NCBI RefSeq assembly: GCF_029960785.1
Contig: NZ_JASBQE010000035.1
Span: 1 to 64,000 of the forward strand
Length of the DNA stretch: 64,000 bases
Direction: 5' to 3'
DNA from: Polyangium sp. 15x6
GTDB taxonomy: Bacteria; Myxococcota_A; Polyangia; Polyangiales; Polyangiaceae
Numbering within the stretch: the stretch's first letter is position 1; each line of letters opens with the position of its first letter. Both the position numbers and the translations under genes were made by a program. The notes beneath the pieces are model-generated. The model made no database searches and was not told the origin of the DNA. It saw nothing but the letters and a program-made list of their open reading frames with translations. This document shows positions 27,901 to 34,875 of the stretch, in pieces.

Positions 27901-28068
27901 GTGCAGCGCCCGCTCGCGACGGTGGTCATCTTCGGGATGTTTTTCGGGACGATCACCACGCTCGCGGTCCTGCCCGGCGCGCTGCGGGCAACCCTCTCGG
28001 GCCAGCGATTCGAGGCGCGCGCCGTGGAGGAGGCGTCGCTCGATACGGGCTCGCCGGCGCTCAATTGA
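24946..28068 (+). CDS. Heavy-metal efflux RND pump (CusA/CzcA family)
   Basis: The 1040-residue pump has the twelve-helix RND layout, with large periplasmic loops after TM1 and TM7. The start LPIDAMPDVSTIQVSVLTSA is the signature of metal-exporting (HME) RND proteins. In TM4 the proton-relay region reads AIDFGFLVDGPIVMLEAVI, keeping the Asp residues but with Pro-Ile where most CzcA proteins have Ala-Val. It should export divalent or monovalent metal ions from periplasm or cytoplasm using the proton gradient; the metal cannot be read from sequence. The start lies 3 bases after the adaptor's stop. The three genes form an operon without an obvious metal-sensing regulator of their own. Confidence 0.92.
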   Translation: MLSRIVLASIRLRALMLVLFALLLGAGAVAVRALPIDAMPDVSTIQVSVLTSASGLSAVEVERTVTVPIENALNGVPGGAELRSVSRGGLSAVTVVFADGTDVWFARQLVLERLRAVERELPASAGTPELAPVSSGLGEIFQFVVRSSQHSPMQLRTLLDWEIVPKLRSVPGVIEVNTMGGELKQFQVVVDRARLQAQHMTVEDVIGALRGANVNVGGGYVERREESFTVRGQGMLRDEQDIANVVLRAGADGAPVLVKHVADVQIGAALRYGVITHGGEREAVTGIVMMLLGGNSREVVAAVGERVKEIEAELPPGATIEVVYDRADFVGRTIGTVLKNLAEGVLVVTIVLALFLGTLRGALVVVLGIPASMTVALFGMHLFGVTGDLMSLGAIDFGFLVDGPIVMLEAVIAAVAGQKLAGNAKARAYAETAQGVARPVAFAVAIIMLVYVPLLFLEGIEGKMFRPMALTMACALFGALIYSVVFFPALLVTLVPPAAGHGPRWMEWITERYERLVGRAVALRWPLLGASAAAFVLTTFFFSRAGAEFVPRIFEGDAVVTIRRAPSISLEEARRLDFETEKVLHGFPEVVSTLGMTGRAEVAIDPVGNDNTDIFLRLRPPAEWKTARDFDELSEAFKNTIEARVPGTFVSVSQPIEDKTNELISGSRADVSIKVVGTDINELATLADRIGERVKAIRGAGDVRVERLLGQPVISAVADRAKMARHGVRVEDAFTVIAAAREGVHVGDIYEDQRKFDLRVLGPPAEPSAAALGELFVETSSGRSVPLREVVTLAEGDGPTSIRRQDRERTVRVDVNLRGRDLVSWVAEAKTVVERDVPLPSGYEIAWGGQFENFERAQKRLALLVPAVVVIIFGMLLWMFQNVRLALAVFMMVPLSLVGGMLGLLARGLPFSLSAAVGFIALGGVAVLNGVVIASEVRRRLDAREPLDEAITRGAAAVVRAVLTTAAVAALGFLPMALAQSAGAEVQRPLATVVIFGMFFGTITTLAVLPGALRATLSGQRFEARAVEEASLDTGSPALN

Positions 28069-28128
28069 AAGGGGCGCGTCACGGTTGCTCGGCGCGCGAG
28101 GAGCGTGCTAGGCGTGCATCCGACGAGC

Positions 28129-29055
28129 ATGGATCGGATCGACGCGATGCGCGTCTTCGTCGCGACGCTGGACGAGGGGAGCCTTGCGGGTGCGGCGCGC
28201 AAGCTCGGCCGCTCGCCGGCTGCGATCACGCGCGCGATCGCCTTTCTCGAGAACCATGTCGGCGTGCAGCTGCTGCACCGCACCACGCGCTCGATCCATC
28301 TGAGCGAGGCTGGTGAGCGTTATGCCGCGGCCTGCCGGCGGGTGCTCGTCGATCTCGAGGAAGCCGACATGCTCGCTGCGAGCGAGCGCGGCGCGCCGAG
28401 AGGTCTGCTCACCATCACCGCGCCGCTCGTGAGTGGAGCGAAGATCATGCGCCCGATCCTCGATGCGTTCCTGGCGCGAGAGCCCGCGGTCAGGGCGCGG
28501 CTCTTGCTGCTCGACCGCACGGTCAGCCTCGTCGAGGAAGGCATCGATGTGGCTCTGCGAATCGCCAATTTGCACGATTCGAGCTACATCGCGACCCGGA
28601 TTGGCGAGGTTCGCAAGGTGCTTTGCGCGGCCCCCGCCTATCTCGAGGCGGCGCCGCCGCTCGAAAGCCCGGCCGACCTTGCCCGCCATCGTTGTATCCA
28701 GATGACCTCCTTTGGCCAGGAGAGCTGGAACTTCCCGCCCGAGAAGGCCACGGGCGCCGTGCGGCACGTAGCGATCGAGCCGAGGCTCATGGTGAATACC
28801 GTCGAGGCCGCGGTGGCGTCCGCGGTCGAGGGCAATGGCATCACGCGCGTGTTTTCGTACCAGATCGCCGACGAGGTGGCGGCGGGCAAACTGCGGATCG
28901 TGCTGGCCGACGCGGAACCTGCGCCGCTCCCCGTTCATCTGATCACGCCCGAGGGCCGGCTTTCCGTGCCCAAGGTGCGCGCTTTCTTCGATTTCGCGGG
29001 CCCGCAGCTGAAGGCAGAATTCTCGCGGCGCCAGATCGCCTGCGCCGGCGGCTGA
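28129..29055 (+). CDS. LysR-family transcriptional regulator
   Basis: The 308-residue regulator has an N-terminal winged helix-turn-helix (GSLAGAARKLGRSPAAITRAIAFLENHVG), with HRTTRSIHLSEAG forming the wing. The LysR effector-binding domain follows from about residue 90. ATG 28129 is chosen because the family begins about 5 residues before MRVF; an ATG 24 bases upstream is not needed. It follows the efflux operon by 60 bases in the same direction but converges on the tautomerase/SDR/hydrolase operon, so which genes it controls is open. The inducer is unknown. Confidence 0.88.
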   Translation: MDRIDAMRVFVATLDEGSLAGAARKLGRSPAAITRAIAFLENHVGVQLLHRTTRSIHLSEAGERYAAACRRVLVDLEEADMLAASERGAPRGLLTITAPLVSGAKIMRPILDAFLAREPAVRARLLLLDRTVSLVEEGIDVALRIANLHDSSYIATRIGEVRKVLCAAPAYLEAAPPLESPADLARHRCIQMTSFGQESWNFPPEKATGAVRHVAIEPRLMVNTVEAAVASAVEGNGITRVFSYQIADEVAAGKLRIVLADAEPAPLPVHLITPEGRLSVPKVRAFFDFAGPQLKAEFSRRQIACAGG

Positions 29056-29103
29056 GGAGCGCCGGCGCACGGCATACGGGGGTGAGGCATCGCCGACGGC
29101 ACG

Positions 29104-29334
29104 TCAGCCCTTGCCGCTGGCGGACGCGGACTTGCCTGTCTTCTTCCAGTATTCCAGCACCGGCAGGCCGCCGGCGCCCCAATTTTCATGCTCCACCTCG
29201 TCGATGACGACGAAGGTCGCCTCGGGCGCCTTGTCGATCACGTCCCGCAGCACATTCGTCATGCCCGCGATGATCTCGGCCTTTTGCTCGGGCGTGGCGC
29301 TGCCCTTGGTGAGCTTCACGTTGATGTACGGCAT
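29104..29334 (-). CDS. 4-oxalocrotonate tautomerase-family protein
   Basis: The 76-residue protein begins Met-Pro-Tyr-Ile-Asn-Val-Lys; removal of Met leaves the N-terminal Pro that acts as the catalytic base. Family-typical blocks follow (TPEQKAEIIAGMTNVLRDV, TFVVIDEV), with a charged tail ending SASASGKG that is longer than in the 62-residue classic enzymes. Members tautomerise enol/keto acids, often in breakdown of aromatics. GGGAG seven bases before the ATG supports the start. It is the last gene of the minus-strand run 31010-29104, after the SDR gene. Confidence 0.85.
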   Translation of the reverse strand: MPYINVKLTKGSATPEQKAEIIAGMTNVLRDVIDKAPEATFVVIDEVEHENWGAGGLPVLEYWKKTGKSASASGKG

Positions 29335-29359
29335 GATGGTTCTCCCGCGCTCGTGCTGA

Positions 29360-30079
29360 TCACCAGTGGCCGGCGTGCTGGCCGCCGTCGACGTGGAGCG
29401 TCTCGCCCGTGACGAAGCCCGCATCCTCGAGATAAAGGACGGCCTGGACGATCTCGTCGATCGTGCCCATGCGACCGAGCGGGTGCAGGCCGTCGAGGGT
29501 CGCATGCGTCTCGGGCGCGTGCATCGGCGTCTTGATGATGCCCGGCGAGACCGCGTTCGCGCGGATGCCGTTTGCGGCATATTCCATCGCGAGGCTGCGG
29601 GTCGCCGCGTCGATCCCGCCCTTCGTCAGCGACGCGATCACCGAGGGCACACCTTTGATCGGCTGGTCGACGAGCGAGGTCGTGATGCTGACGATATGCC
29701 CGCCCTCGCCCTGCTTCAGAAACTGGGTGACCGCCGCCTGGGTCACGTAGAAAAAGCCCGCGACGTTGACGTGGATCTTCCTCGAAAAATCCTCGGCCGT
29801 GTATTCGGTGAACGGCTTGGCGATGAAGATGCCGGCATTGTTGACGAGCGTGTCGACCCGCCCGAACCTGGCGACGGCGGCCTCCACGACCTTCTTCGCC
29901 GTCTCGGGATGGCCGATGTCGCCGTCGACGATCAGCACGTCGGGATCGCCCCCGAAGGCGTCGGGCTTGATCGAACGGGAGTTGGCGACGACGCGAAAGC
30001 CCTTCTTGCGATATCCCTCGACGAGGCCGGCGCCGATGCCTTGTGATGCACCCGTGATGATGACGACTTTCTTGCTCAT
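29360..30079 (-). CDS. Short-chain dehydrogenase-like protein lacking the catalytic Tyr
   Basis: The 239-residue Rossmann protein has TGASQGIG, NNAG, and a C-terminal IRANAVSPGIIKTPMH block and HVDGG end as in classical SDRs. The active-site helix reads VIASLTKGG. The Lys is present, but the position four before it, Tyr in YxxxK, is Ala. From memory, a subfamily of bacterial SDRs with a similar LTKGG helix exists, so this may be characteristic and not decay. NAD(P) binding looks intact, but the normal redox mechanism would not work. GGAGAG before the ATG supports the start. It lies between hydrolase and tautomerase genes in one operon. Confidence 0.85.
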   Translation of the reverse strand: MSKKVVIITGASQGIGAGLVEGYRKKGFRVVANSRSIKPDAFGGDPDVLIVDGDIGHPETAKKVVEAAVARFGRVDTLVNNAGIFIAKPFTEYTAEDFSRKIHVNVAGFFYVTQAAVTQFLKQGEGGHIVSITTSLVDQPIKGVPSVIASLTKGGIDAATRSLAMEYAANGIRANAVSPGIIKTPMHAPETHATLDGLHPLGRMGTIDEIVQAVLYLEDAGFVTGETLHVDGGQHAGHW

Positions 30080-30119
30080 GGCTGTCTCTCCTTCGAATCG
30101 AGCTGCAATGGGTCGCTTA

Positions 30120-31010
30120 TCAGGCCGGCAGGTGGCGGGCGAGGAAGTCGCGCATCAGCGGCACGATCTCGTCGGCCTTGTCCTCGAAGGCGAAGTGACC
30201 GCTATCGAGGAGATGGAGCTCGGCGTCGGGCAGGTCGCGCAGGAAGGCCCTGGCGCCCTCGGCCGGGAAGATGCTGTCGTTCGCGCCCCAGGCGATCAGC
30301 GTCGGCGGCCGGTGCGTGCGGAAGAACTCTTGGAACTTGGGATAGAGCGCGACGTTGTTACGATAATCGTAGAAGAGATCGAGCTGGATCTCGACATTGC
30401 CGGGGCGGTCCAGGAAGATCTGGTCGTAGAGCCAGGCGGCGGGATCGAGCCGCGAGACGTCCTTCACGCCGTCGACATACTGGAACCTCGTGATCTCGGG
30501 CGTCATGAAGTGCCGGAGCGCGTCGCGGTTGGCCTTCGAATGGTCGGCCCAGAGCGCTTTGATGGGATCCCAGAAGGCCTTTAGGCCGTCCTCGTAGGCA
30601 TTGCCGTTCTGCGTGATGAGCGCGGCCACGCGCTCGGGATGCTCGAGCGCCAGGCGAAAGCCGGTTGGCGCGCCGTAGTCCATGACGTAGAGCGCGTAAC
30701 GCTCGGCGCCGAGCTGCTGGAGCAGGCCGTCGACGATATCGGCGAACTTGGCGAAGCTGTATTCGAATTCCTCGCGCGGCGGCATCGCGGACAGGCCGAA
30801 ACCCGGCAGGTCGGGGGCGATCACGCGGTAGCGGTCGGCGAGCGCGGGAATGAGGTTGCGGTACATGTGCGACGAGCTCGGAAAGCCGTGGAGCAACACG
30901 ACCACCGGGGCGTCGGCAGGGCCCGCCTCGCGGTAGAAGATCGAAAGGCCCTCGACGGTCGCGGTCCGGTGATGGGTGACGGGAATCGTGGTCGAAGTGG
31001 TGGCATTCAT
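30120..31010 (-). CDS. Alpha/beta hydrolase, haloalkane dehalogenase/epoxide hydrolase-like
   Basis: The 296-residue protein has the oxyanion motif HGFPSSSHMYRN, then APDLPGFGLS. The nucleophile elbow reads VMDYGAPTGF with Asp as nucleophile, which separates it from Ser hydrolases and places it with dehalogenases and epoxide hydrolases. The acid is likely the Asp in WGANDSIFP and the base the His in DSGHFAFED. The substrate is unknown. GGGAG seven bases before ATG 31010 supports the start. It is the first gene of the minus-strand operon with SDR and tautomerase, a typical small-molecule detoxification set. Confidence 0.88.
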   Translation of the reverse strand: MNATTSTTIPVTHHRTATVEGLSIFYREAGPADAPVVVLLHGFPSSSHMYRNLIPALADRYRVIAPDLPGFGLSAMPPREEFEYSFAKFADIVDGLLQQLGAERYALYVMDYGAPTGFRLALEHPERVAALITQNGNAYEDGLKAFWDPIKALWADHSKANRDALRHFMTPEITRFQYVDGVKDVSRLDPAAWLYDQIFLDRPGNVEIQLDLFYDYRNNVALYPKFQEFFRTHRPPTLIAWGANDSIFPAEGARAFLRDLPDAELHLLDSGHFAFEDKADEIVPLMRDFLARHLPA

Positions 31011-31202
31011 GAGGATTCTCCCTCGCAAGCGCGTTGAGCCTGGGCGCCTTCGATGTTTCGCGGCGTCGACGTCGAGAATCTAGATCATGCCGAGCGTCGT
31101 AAGAATAGACGCCACCACGAAGTCACTCTTTCAATTCTCGAAACGATGATCCGCGGAGCAAGCGCAACGACCGGCCACGAGGCCGCATGGCGAGTTGGCT
31201 CG

Positions 31203-32096
31203 TCAGTCGTGGAGGGCGGCGAGGTCGAGCCGACGCAGGCGCTCGGGGGCGGCGAGGATGTCGATGGCGACGATCTTCCCGCCCGTGATCGTGAAGCCCA
31301 TGATCGAGAACGGCTGTCCCCCGCGGGTCACGACGAGACCCGCGGCGCCGTTCACGAGCGCAGGCCAACGCACGAGCTCCGGGCCGCCGAGGCGGGAGAA
31401 GGTGAGCGCCTGCTTGGCCACCGACGCCGCGCCGTGGACCTTGCGCGAGGCGAGCGCGGTCGCGGCGCCATAGTCGGCGCGGAGGACGATGTCCGGATCG
31501 AGCACGGCGAGCAGTTTGTCGAAGTCGCCGTCGCGGGCCGCCGCGACGAAGGCGTCGACGACTTCCCGCTGGCGGGCGAGATCGGCATCGGGAGCCGGGG
31601 CCGTCTCCTTGACGCGGCGGCGCGCGCGGCTGGCGAGCTGCCTGGTCGCGGGCTCCGTGCGCTCGACCATGGGGGCGATCTCCTCGAAGGGCACGTCGAA
31701 CATGTCGTGCAGCACGAACGCGAGCCGCTCGGCGGGATCCAGCGTTTCGAGCACCACGAGCAGCGCGAGGCCGATCGAGTCGGCGAACAGCGCCTGATGC
31801 TCGGGGTCGGTCCCGTCCGCGCAGCTCACGATCGGGTCGGGGACGCGCACATCCAGGGACTGCTCGCCCCGCGCTCGACGCGAACGCAGCATGTCGAGAC
31901 ACACCCGCCCGACGACGGTCGTCAGCCATCCGCCCAGGTTCTCGACCTCGCTCGTGTCGGAGCGGTGAAGCCGCAGCCAGGCTTCCTGCACGGCGTCGTC
32001 CGCCTCACTCAGCGAACCGAGCATCCGGTACGCCACCGCACGCAAATGGGTGCGGTTTGCCTCGAAGCGCTCCGCCAGAATTTTATTTTCGTCCAT
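31203..32096 (-). CDS. ECF sigma factor with SnoaL-like C-terminal domain (ECF41/SigJ type)
   Basis: The 297-residue protein has sigma region 2 (AVAYRMLGSLSEADDAVQEAW), region 4 around 110-160 (ERLAFVLHDMFDVPFEEIA) and a C-terminal SnoaL/NTF2-like domain from about 175, the layout of ECF41 factors. In that family the extra domain modulates activity in place of a separate anti-sigma factor. The WLPEP linker motif is not seen, and the DGGG motif appears as DYGAA, so it is a divergent member. It is divergent from an AhpD-like gene, one of the partner genes known for ECF41, with a matching promoter between them. Confidence 0.87.
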   Translation of the reverse strand: MDENKILAERFEANRTHLRAVAYRMLGSLSEADDAVQEAWLRLHRSDTSEVENLGGWLTTVVGRVCLDMLRSRRARGEQSLDVRVPDPIVSCADGTDPEHQALFADSIGLALLVVLETLDPAERLAFVLHDMFDVPFEEIAPMVERTEPATRQLASRARRRVKETAPAPDADLARQREVVDAFVAAARDGDFDKLLAVLDPDIVLRADYGAATALASRKVHGAASVAKQALTFSRLGGPELVRWPALVNGAAGLVVTRGGQPFSIMGFTITGGKIVAIDILAAPERLRRLDLAALHD

Positions 32097-32098
32097 CC

Positions 32099-32124
32099 GT
32101 CACGTTTCCTCATCGCGATCCGTC
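32099..32124 (+). promoter_or_regulatory. Candidate ECF41-type promoter of the AhpD-like gene
   Basis: GTCACG at 32099-32104 and CGTC at 32121-32124 are 16 bases apart and 50 bases before the ATG of the AhpD-like gene. The ECF41 consensus as I recall it is TGTCACA, a 16-17 base spacer, then CGTC; here the central GTCAC and the whole CGTC match. The sigma gene is immediately divergent. Confidence 0.55.
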
Positions 32125-32173
32125 AGGGCAGCGCCGAACGAATCCAAGTCGGTCAACCCACAGGAGAATAGCG

Positions 32174-32629
32174 ATGCAGGCACGAATGAAGAACCCCGCG
32201 CAGATCCTCCCCGAGGCGCTGCCCGCCCTCCTCAATGTGCTCAAGGCCACGAAGAAGGGCGGCGTGCCGGAGAGGACGCTCGAGCTCGTCCACCTGCGCG
32301 CCAGCCAGATCAATGGCTGCAGTTTCTGCGTCGACGGGGGCGCGCGCAACGCGAAGAAGGCCGGCGAGAGCGACGAGCGGCTCTTCGCGGTGGCAGCGTG
32401 GCGGGAGGCGCCCTACTTCACCGACGCCGAACGCGCCGCGCTGGCGCTCACCGAGGCCGCCACCCGGCTCAGCGACCGGGCGGATCCGGTGCCGGACGAG
32501 ATCTGGAACGAGGCCGCCAAGCATTACGACGAGCAGGGGCTGGCTGCCTTGATCCTGATGATTGGCTTAACAAACCTTTTCAATCGCCTCAACGCGACCA
32601 CGAGGCAGGTCGCAGGCGCGGGGTGGTAG
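32174..32629 (+). CDS. AhpD-like carboxymuconolactone decarboxylase-family protein
   Basis: The 151-residue, all-helical protein has the redox motif in QINGCSFCVDGGARNAKKAG; the CxxC plus the following residues match AhpD-type alkylhydroperoxidase proteins and not the decarboxylases, which lack the Cys pair. It probably reduces peroxides or an unknown disulfide. AGGAG seven bases before ATG 32174 fixes the start. It is expected to be controlled by the divergent sigma factor. Its stop lies 3 bases from the end of the convergent phosphatase gene. Confidence 0.9.
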   Translation: MQARMKNPAQILPEALPALLNVLKATKKGGVPERTLELVHLRASQINGCSFCVDGGARNAKKAGESDERLFAVAAWREAPYFTDAERAALALTEAATRLSDRADPVPDEIWNEAAKHYDEQGLAALILMIGLTNLFNRLNATTRQVAGAGW

Positions 32630-32632
32630 TCG

Positions 32633-33337
32633 TTACCCGACTTGTCCCCAAGCGTCGAGGAGCATCTGCACCTGTGCACGGTTGGGACGAGCCGCTGGGC
32701 GCGCTTCACGTACCAGGGTGAGCGCCGCGTCCACCGACGTGGCGACCCCTCGCTCGAGCAGGACAGCAGCCGCGACCATCGCGGTGCGACCATGCCCTTG
32801 GGCGCAGTGAATGTACACCGGTGCCGGCGCGGCGGAGATCCGCTTCGCTACCTGTCGAAGCACATCGGGCGGCAATGGCGCTCCATCCAGGATCGGGCAG
32901 GAGATATAGGTCGCGCCGGCTGGGATGTGCTCGTCGAGCTCTGCGGTCAAGTCAACGACGGTTCTCACAGCCGGGAACTCTCCGGGCAGCAAGCGCCGGC
33001 CGATCAGAAAGTCCTCTCTCAGTCGTGCGAACGCAGGCTCGCGCGACAACGCCCGCACGGCGTGCCACGTCGCGTAGAGCAAGGCCATGTGCGGAAGCAG
33101 TAGCAGTTTCCGATGCCAGGTGAGACGTGCGCCGCGTTTTTCGAAGATCCCGGCGCCGGGCCAGAGGTAGGCGAACCCGACGAGCGCCCACGAGATGGCC
33201 GGCCAGCCAAAAAACAGCAGCATTCTCCAGTCGATCGCCCCGATGACCATGCTGCCGCACGATAGCGTGAGGAACGCAGCTGCGTAGCCTGGCGAGCGGC
33301 CCTCGGTCCGGTCGGTGACGGGTGAAGGCGTGATCAC
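32633..33337 (-). CDS. Membrane-anchored dual-specificity/tyrosine phosphatase-like protein
   Basis: The 234-residue protein has two or three hydrophobic helices in the first about 90 residues (SMVIGAIDWRMLLFFGWPA, KLLLLPHMALLYATW). A PTP-fold domain follows with HCAQGHGRTAMVAAAVL, the HCx5R phosphate loop with Thr after the Arg, and Asp in ISCPILDGAP as a possible general acid. The substrate could be a protein, lipid or inositol phosphate. The GTG at 33337 overlaps the stop of the alginate-lyase gene (GTGA), and no strong ribosome site is seen, so translation may depend on coupling. A downstream Met in SMVIGAID is less likely. Confidence 0.8.
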   Translation of the reverse strand: MITPSPVTDRTEGRSPGYAAAFLTLSCGSMVIGAIDWRMLLFFGWPAISWALVGFAYLWPGAGIFEKRGARLTWHRKLLLLPHMALLYATWHAVRALSREPAFARLREDFLIGRRLLPGEFPAVRTVVDLTAELDEHIPAGATYISCPILDGAPLPPDVLRQVAKRISAAPAPVYIHCAQGHGRTAMVAAAVLLERGVATSVDAALTLVREARPAARPNRAQVQMLLDAWGQVG

Positions 33338-34623
33338 TGATGGACGATCTGCACGTCGTAGATCTCGACCTCGCCATACGCGTCACAGGATTCACCGGGG
33401 ACTTGCTTTTCGCCCTGGCAGGAAGACTGCACGTAGGCGCCCGCCTTGAAGTACGCCCCGGAGAAGGTCTTGGGGTAGGTGTACTTCAGCGTGCCGTTGT
33501 AATAGCACTTCACCTGGTTGGCCGAGACCTCGAACTTCACGTTGAAGCGGGTCCCCAGCACGTACGAGGACGTGAGGGTGGGCCCGTCGGTGCCGTTGAG
33601 ATCGATGAACAGCTTCTGGCCTTCCAGCCTGTAGACGATGACGTCGTCCGAAGCGTCGTGGATCTGCCCGACGACGATGTGCGGCTTCACCGTGGGCAGG
33701 TGCGTGATCTTTTGATCGATGTACATCGTGTGCGTGCCGGACGAGGACGACCAGTTCGCATTGTCGGCGCCGAGGTTCTTCATCTCCCGCAGCTCCGACC
33801 TGGGATAACCCGAGCCGCTGGTGGTGTACCCTCCGGCGTGGGCGCGGAACACCACCGCATCGCCCGTGGCATTCAGGAGGAAATAGGGGCTGCTTTCGTA
33901 GCCCGTCAGCTCCGGCTGCTTGATCTCGTCGGGGCTGCCCGCGTGCGCCGTATCGACAGGCAACGTGAGCTTCCAGTTCGTCAGATCCAGGACGTCGGAC
34001 GGGAACTGCGCGGAAGCGCCGCCCGTGCCTCCGCCGCCGGAACTGCTGCTGCTGCTACTGCTACTGCTACTGCTGCTGCCGCTACTGCTGCTGCTACTGC
34101 TGCTGGTCGTGCCGCTGCTGCTCGTGTTCAGCGCGAAATCATCGAATCGTCCTGTTCCGCCGTTGTACGCGCCGTAGATGGTCACGGACGTGGCGCTGCC
34201 GGAGTTGAACGCGACCGTGATCTGCGTCCACGTGGAGCCGCTGTTGATGCTCTGGCTGCCGAGGATCGTCGCGCCGCTCTTCACGCCGACGGTGCCTTTC
34301 CCCAGCACCCACGCGGTGAGGTTGTACGCGGTGTTCGCCGTGACCGTGACCGTCTGCTCGAAGCGCCCACTCGACGCAGATATCTTGGCAGACTTCGTCC
34401 CCGAGTGTTTGTCACTCGTGGATATTTCGAAGAGGGACGGCTCCCCCCAGCTGGTCTTGTCGCTTTCGAAGCCGGGGTTGGAGATAGGAACGGAGAGCTC
34501 GGAGGAGCTCGCGTACTCGTCGTCCTCCTGTACCTGATCGATCGTGCATGCGGCGATACAGAGAGCTGCCACGAGCCTGGCGGAACGCGACAGGCGAGAA
34601 ACGACGACACGTTGTCTTTGCAT
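33334..34623 (-). CDS. PL7-type alginate lyase lipoprotein with carbohydrate-binding module
   Basis: The 429-residue protein has a signal with lipobox IAAC (Cys near 26), a jelly-roll carbohydrate-binding module at about 45-165 (ISNPGFESDKTSWGEPS), a Ser-rich linker of about 30 residues, and a polysaccharide lyase family 7 domain from about 205. The domain has the three family signatures: RSELREM, VVGQIH and YFKAGAYVQ. His of QIH, the Arg of the first motif and the Tyr of the third are the expected catalytic residues. It should cut alginate or a related uronan at the cell surface. The Ser linker is encoded by near-perfect triplet repeats, probably variable in length. It overlaps the phosphatase gene downstream. 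Confidence 0.88.
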   Translation of the reverse strand: MQRQRVVVSRLSRSARLVAALCIAACTIDQVQEDDEYASSSELSVPISNPGFESDKTSWGEPSLFEISTSDKHSGTKSAKISASSGRFEQTVTVTANTAYNLTAWVLGKGTVGVKSGATILGSQSINSGSTWTQITVAFNSGSATSVTIYGAYNGGTGRFDDFALNTSSSGTTSSSSSSSSGSSSSSSSSSSSSSGGGGTGGASAQFPSDVLDLTNWKLTLPVDTAHAGSPDEIKQPELTGYESSPYFLLNATGDAVVFRAHAGGYTTSGSGYPRSELREMKNLGADNANWSSSSGTHTMYIDQKITHLPTVKPHIVVGQIHDASDDVIVYRLEGQKLFIDLNGTDGPTLTSSYVLGTRFNVKFEVSANQVKCYYNGTLKYTYPKTFSGAYFKAGAYVQSSCQGEKQVPGESCDAYGEVEIYDVQIVHQ

Positions 34624-34750
34624 GCGGCGAGGATACGGGCGTCTTCCTCTCGGTCAAAGCATTACAACAACACCAACAAAGTGCAGCAACACCACAAACG
34701 GACGTTCGTCGCGTACGCCTGGCCCCTCGATGAGCCCCCGCCATCGACAA

Positions 34751-34830
34751 CCGGTCCAGCGCTTGCGCAGGCCCCGCGTCCAGGGGCGGATAGCCCCGGT
34801 GGGGCCTGGGGCAACGCCCCAGCGCAGCGG
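34751..34830 (+). repeat. Intergenic structured repeat, copy without the leading hairpin
   Basis: The core GGGGCGGATAGCCCC, then GGGGCCTGGGGCAACGCCCC, then AGCGCAGCGG, preceded by TCCAGCGCTTGCGC, is nearly identical to the copy at 61168-61245 (one base missing). Three short self-complementary units lie within it. It fills much of the 252-base gap between two minus-strand genes; the rest holds nothing I recognise. Confidence 0.7.
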
Positions 34831-34875
34831 CTCCCAGATGAAACCACTGCTCAGGCCCCTCCGGAGTGGGTGAAG

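Noticed and set aside
28069..28128. LysR gene as regulator and fourth member of the efflux operon
   Set aside because: The gap is 60 bases, and LysR proteins rarely control metal RND pumps; the assignment is left open.
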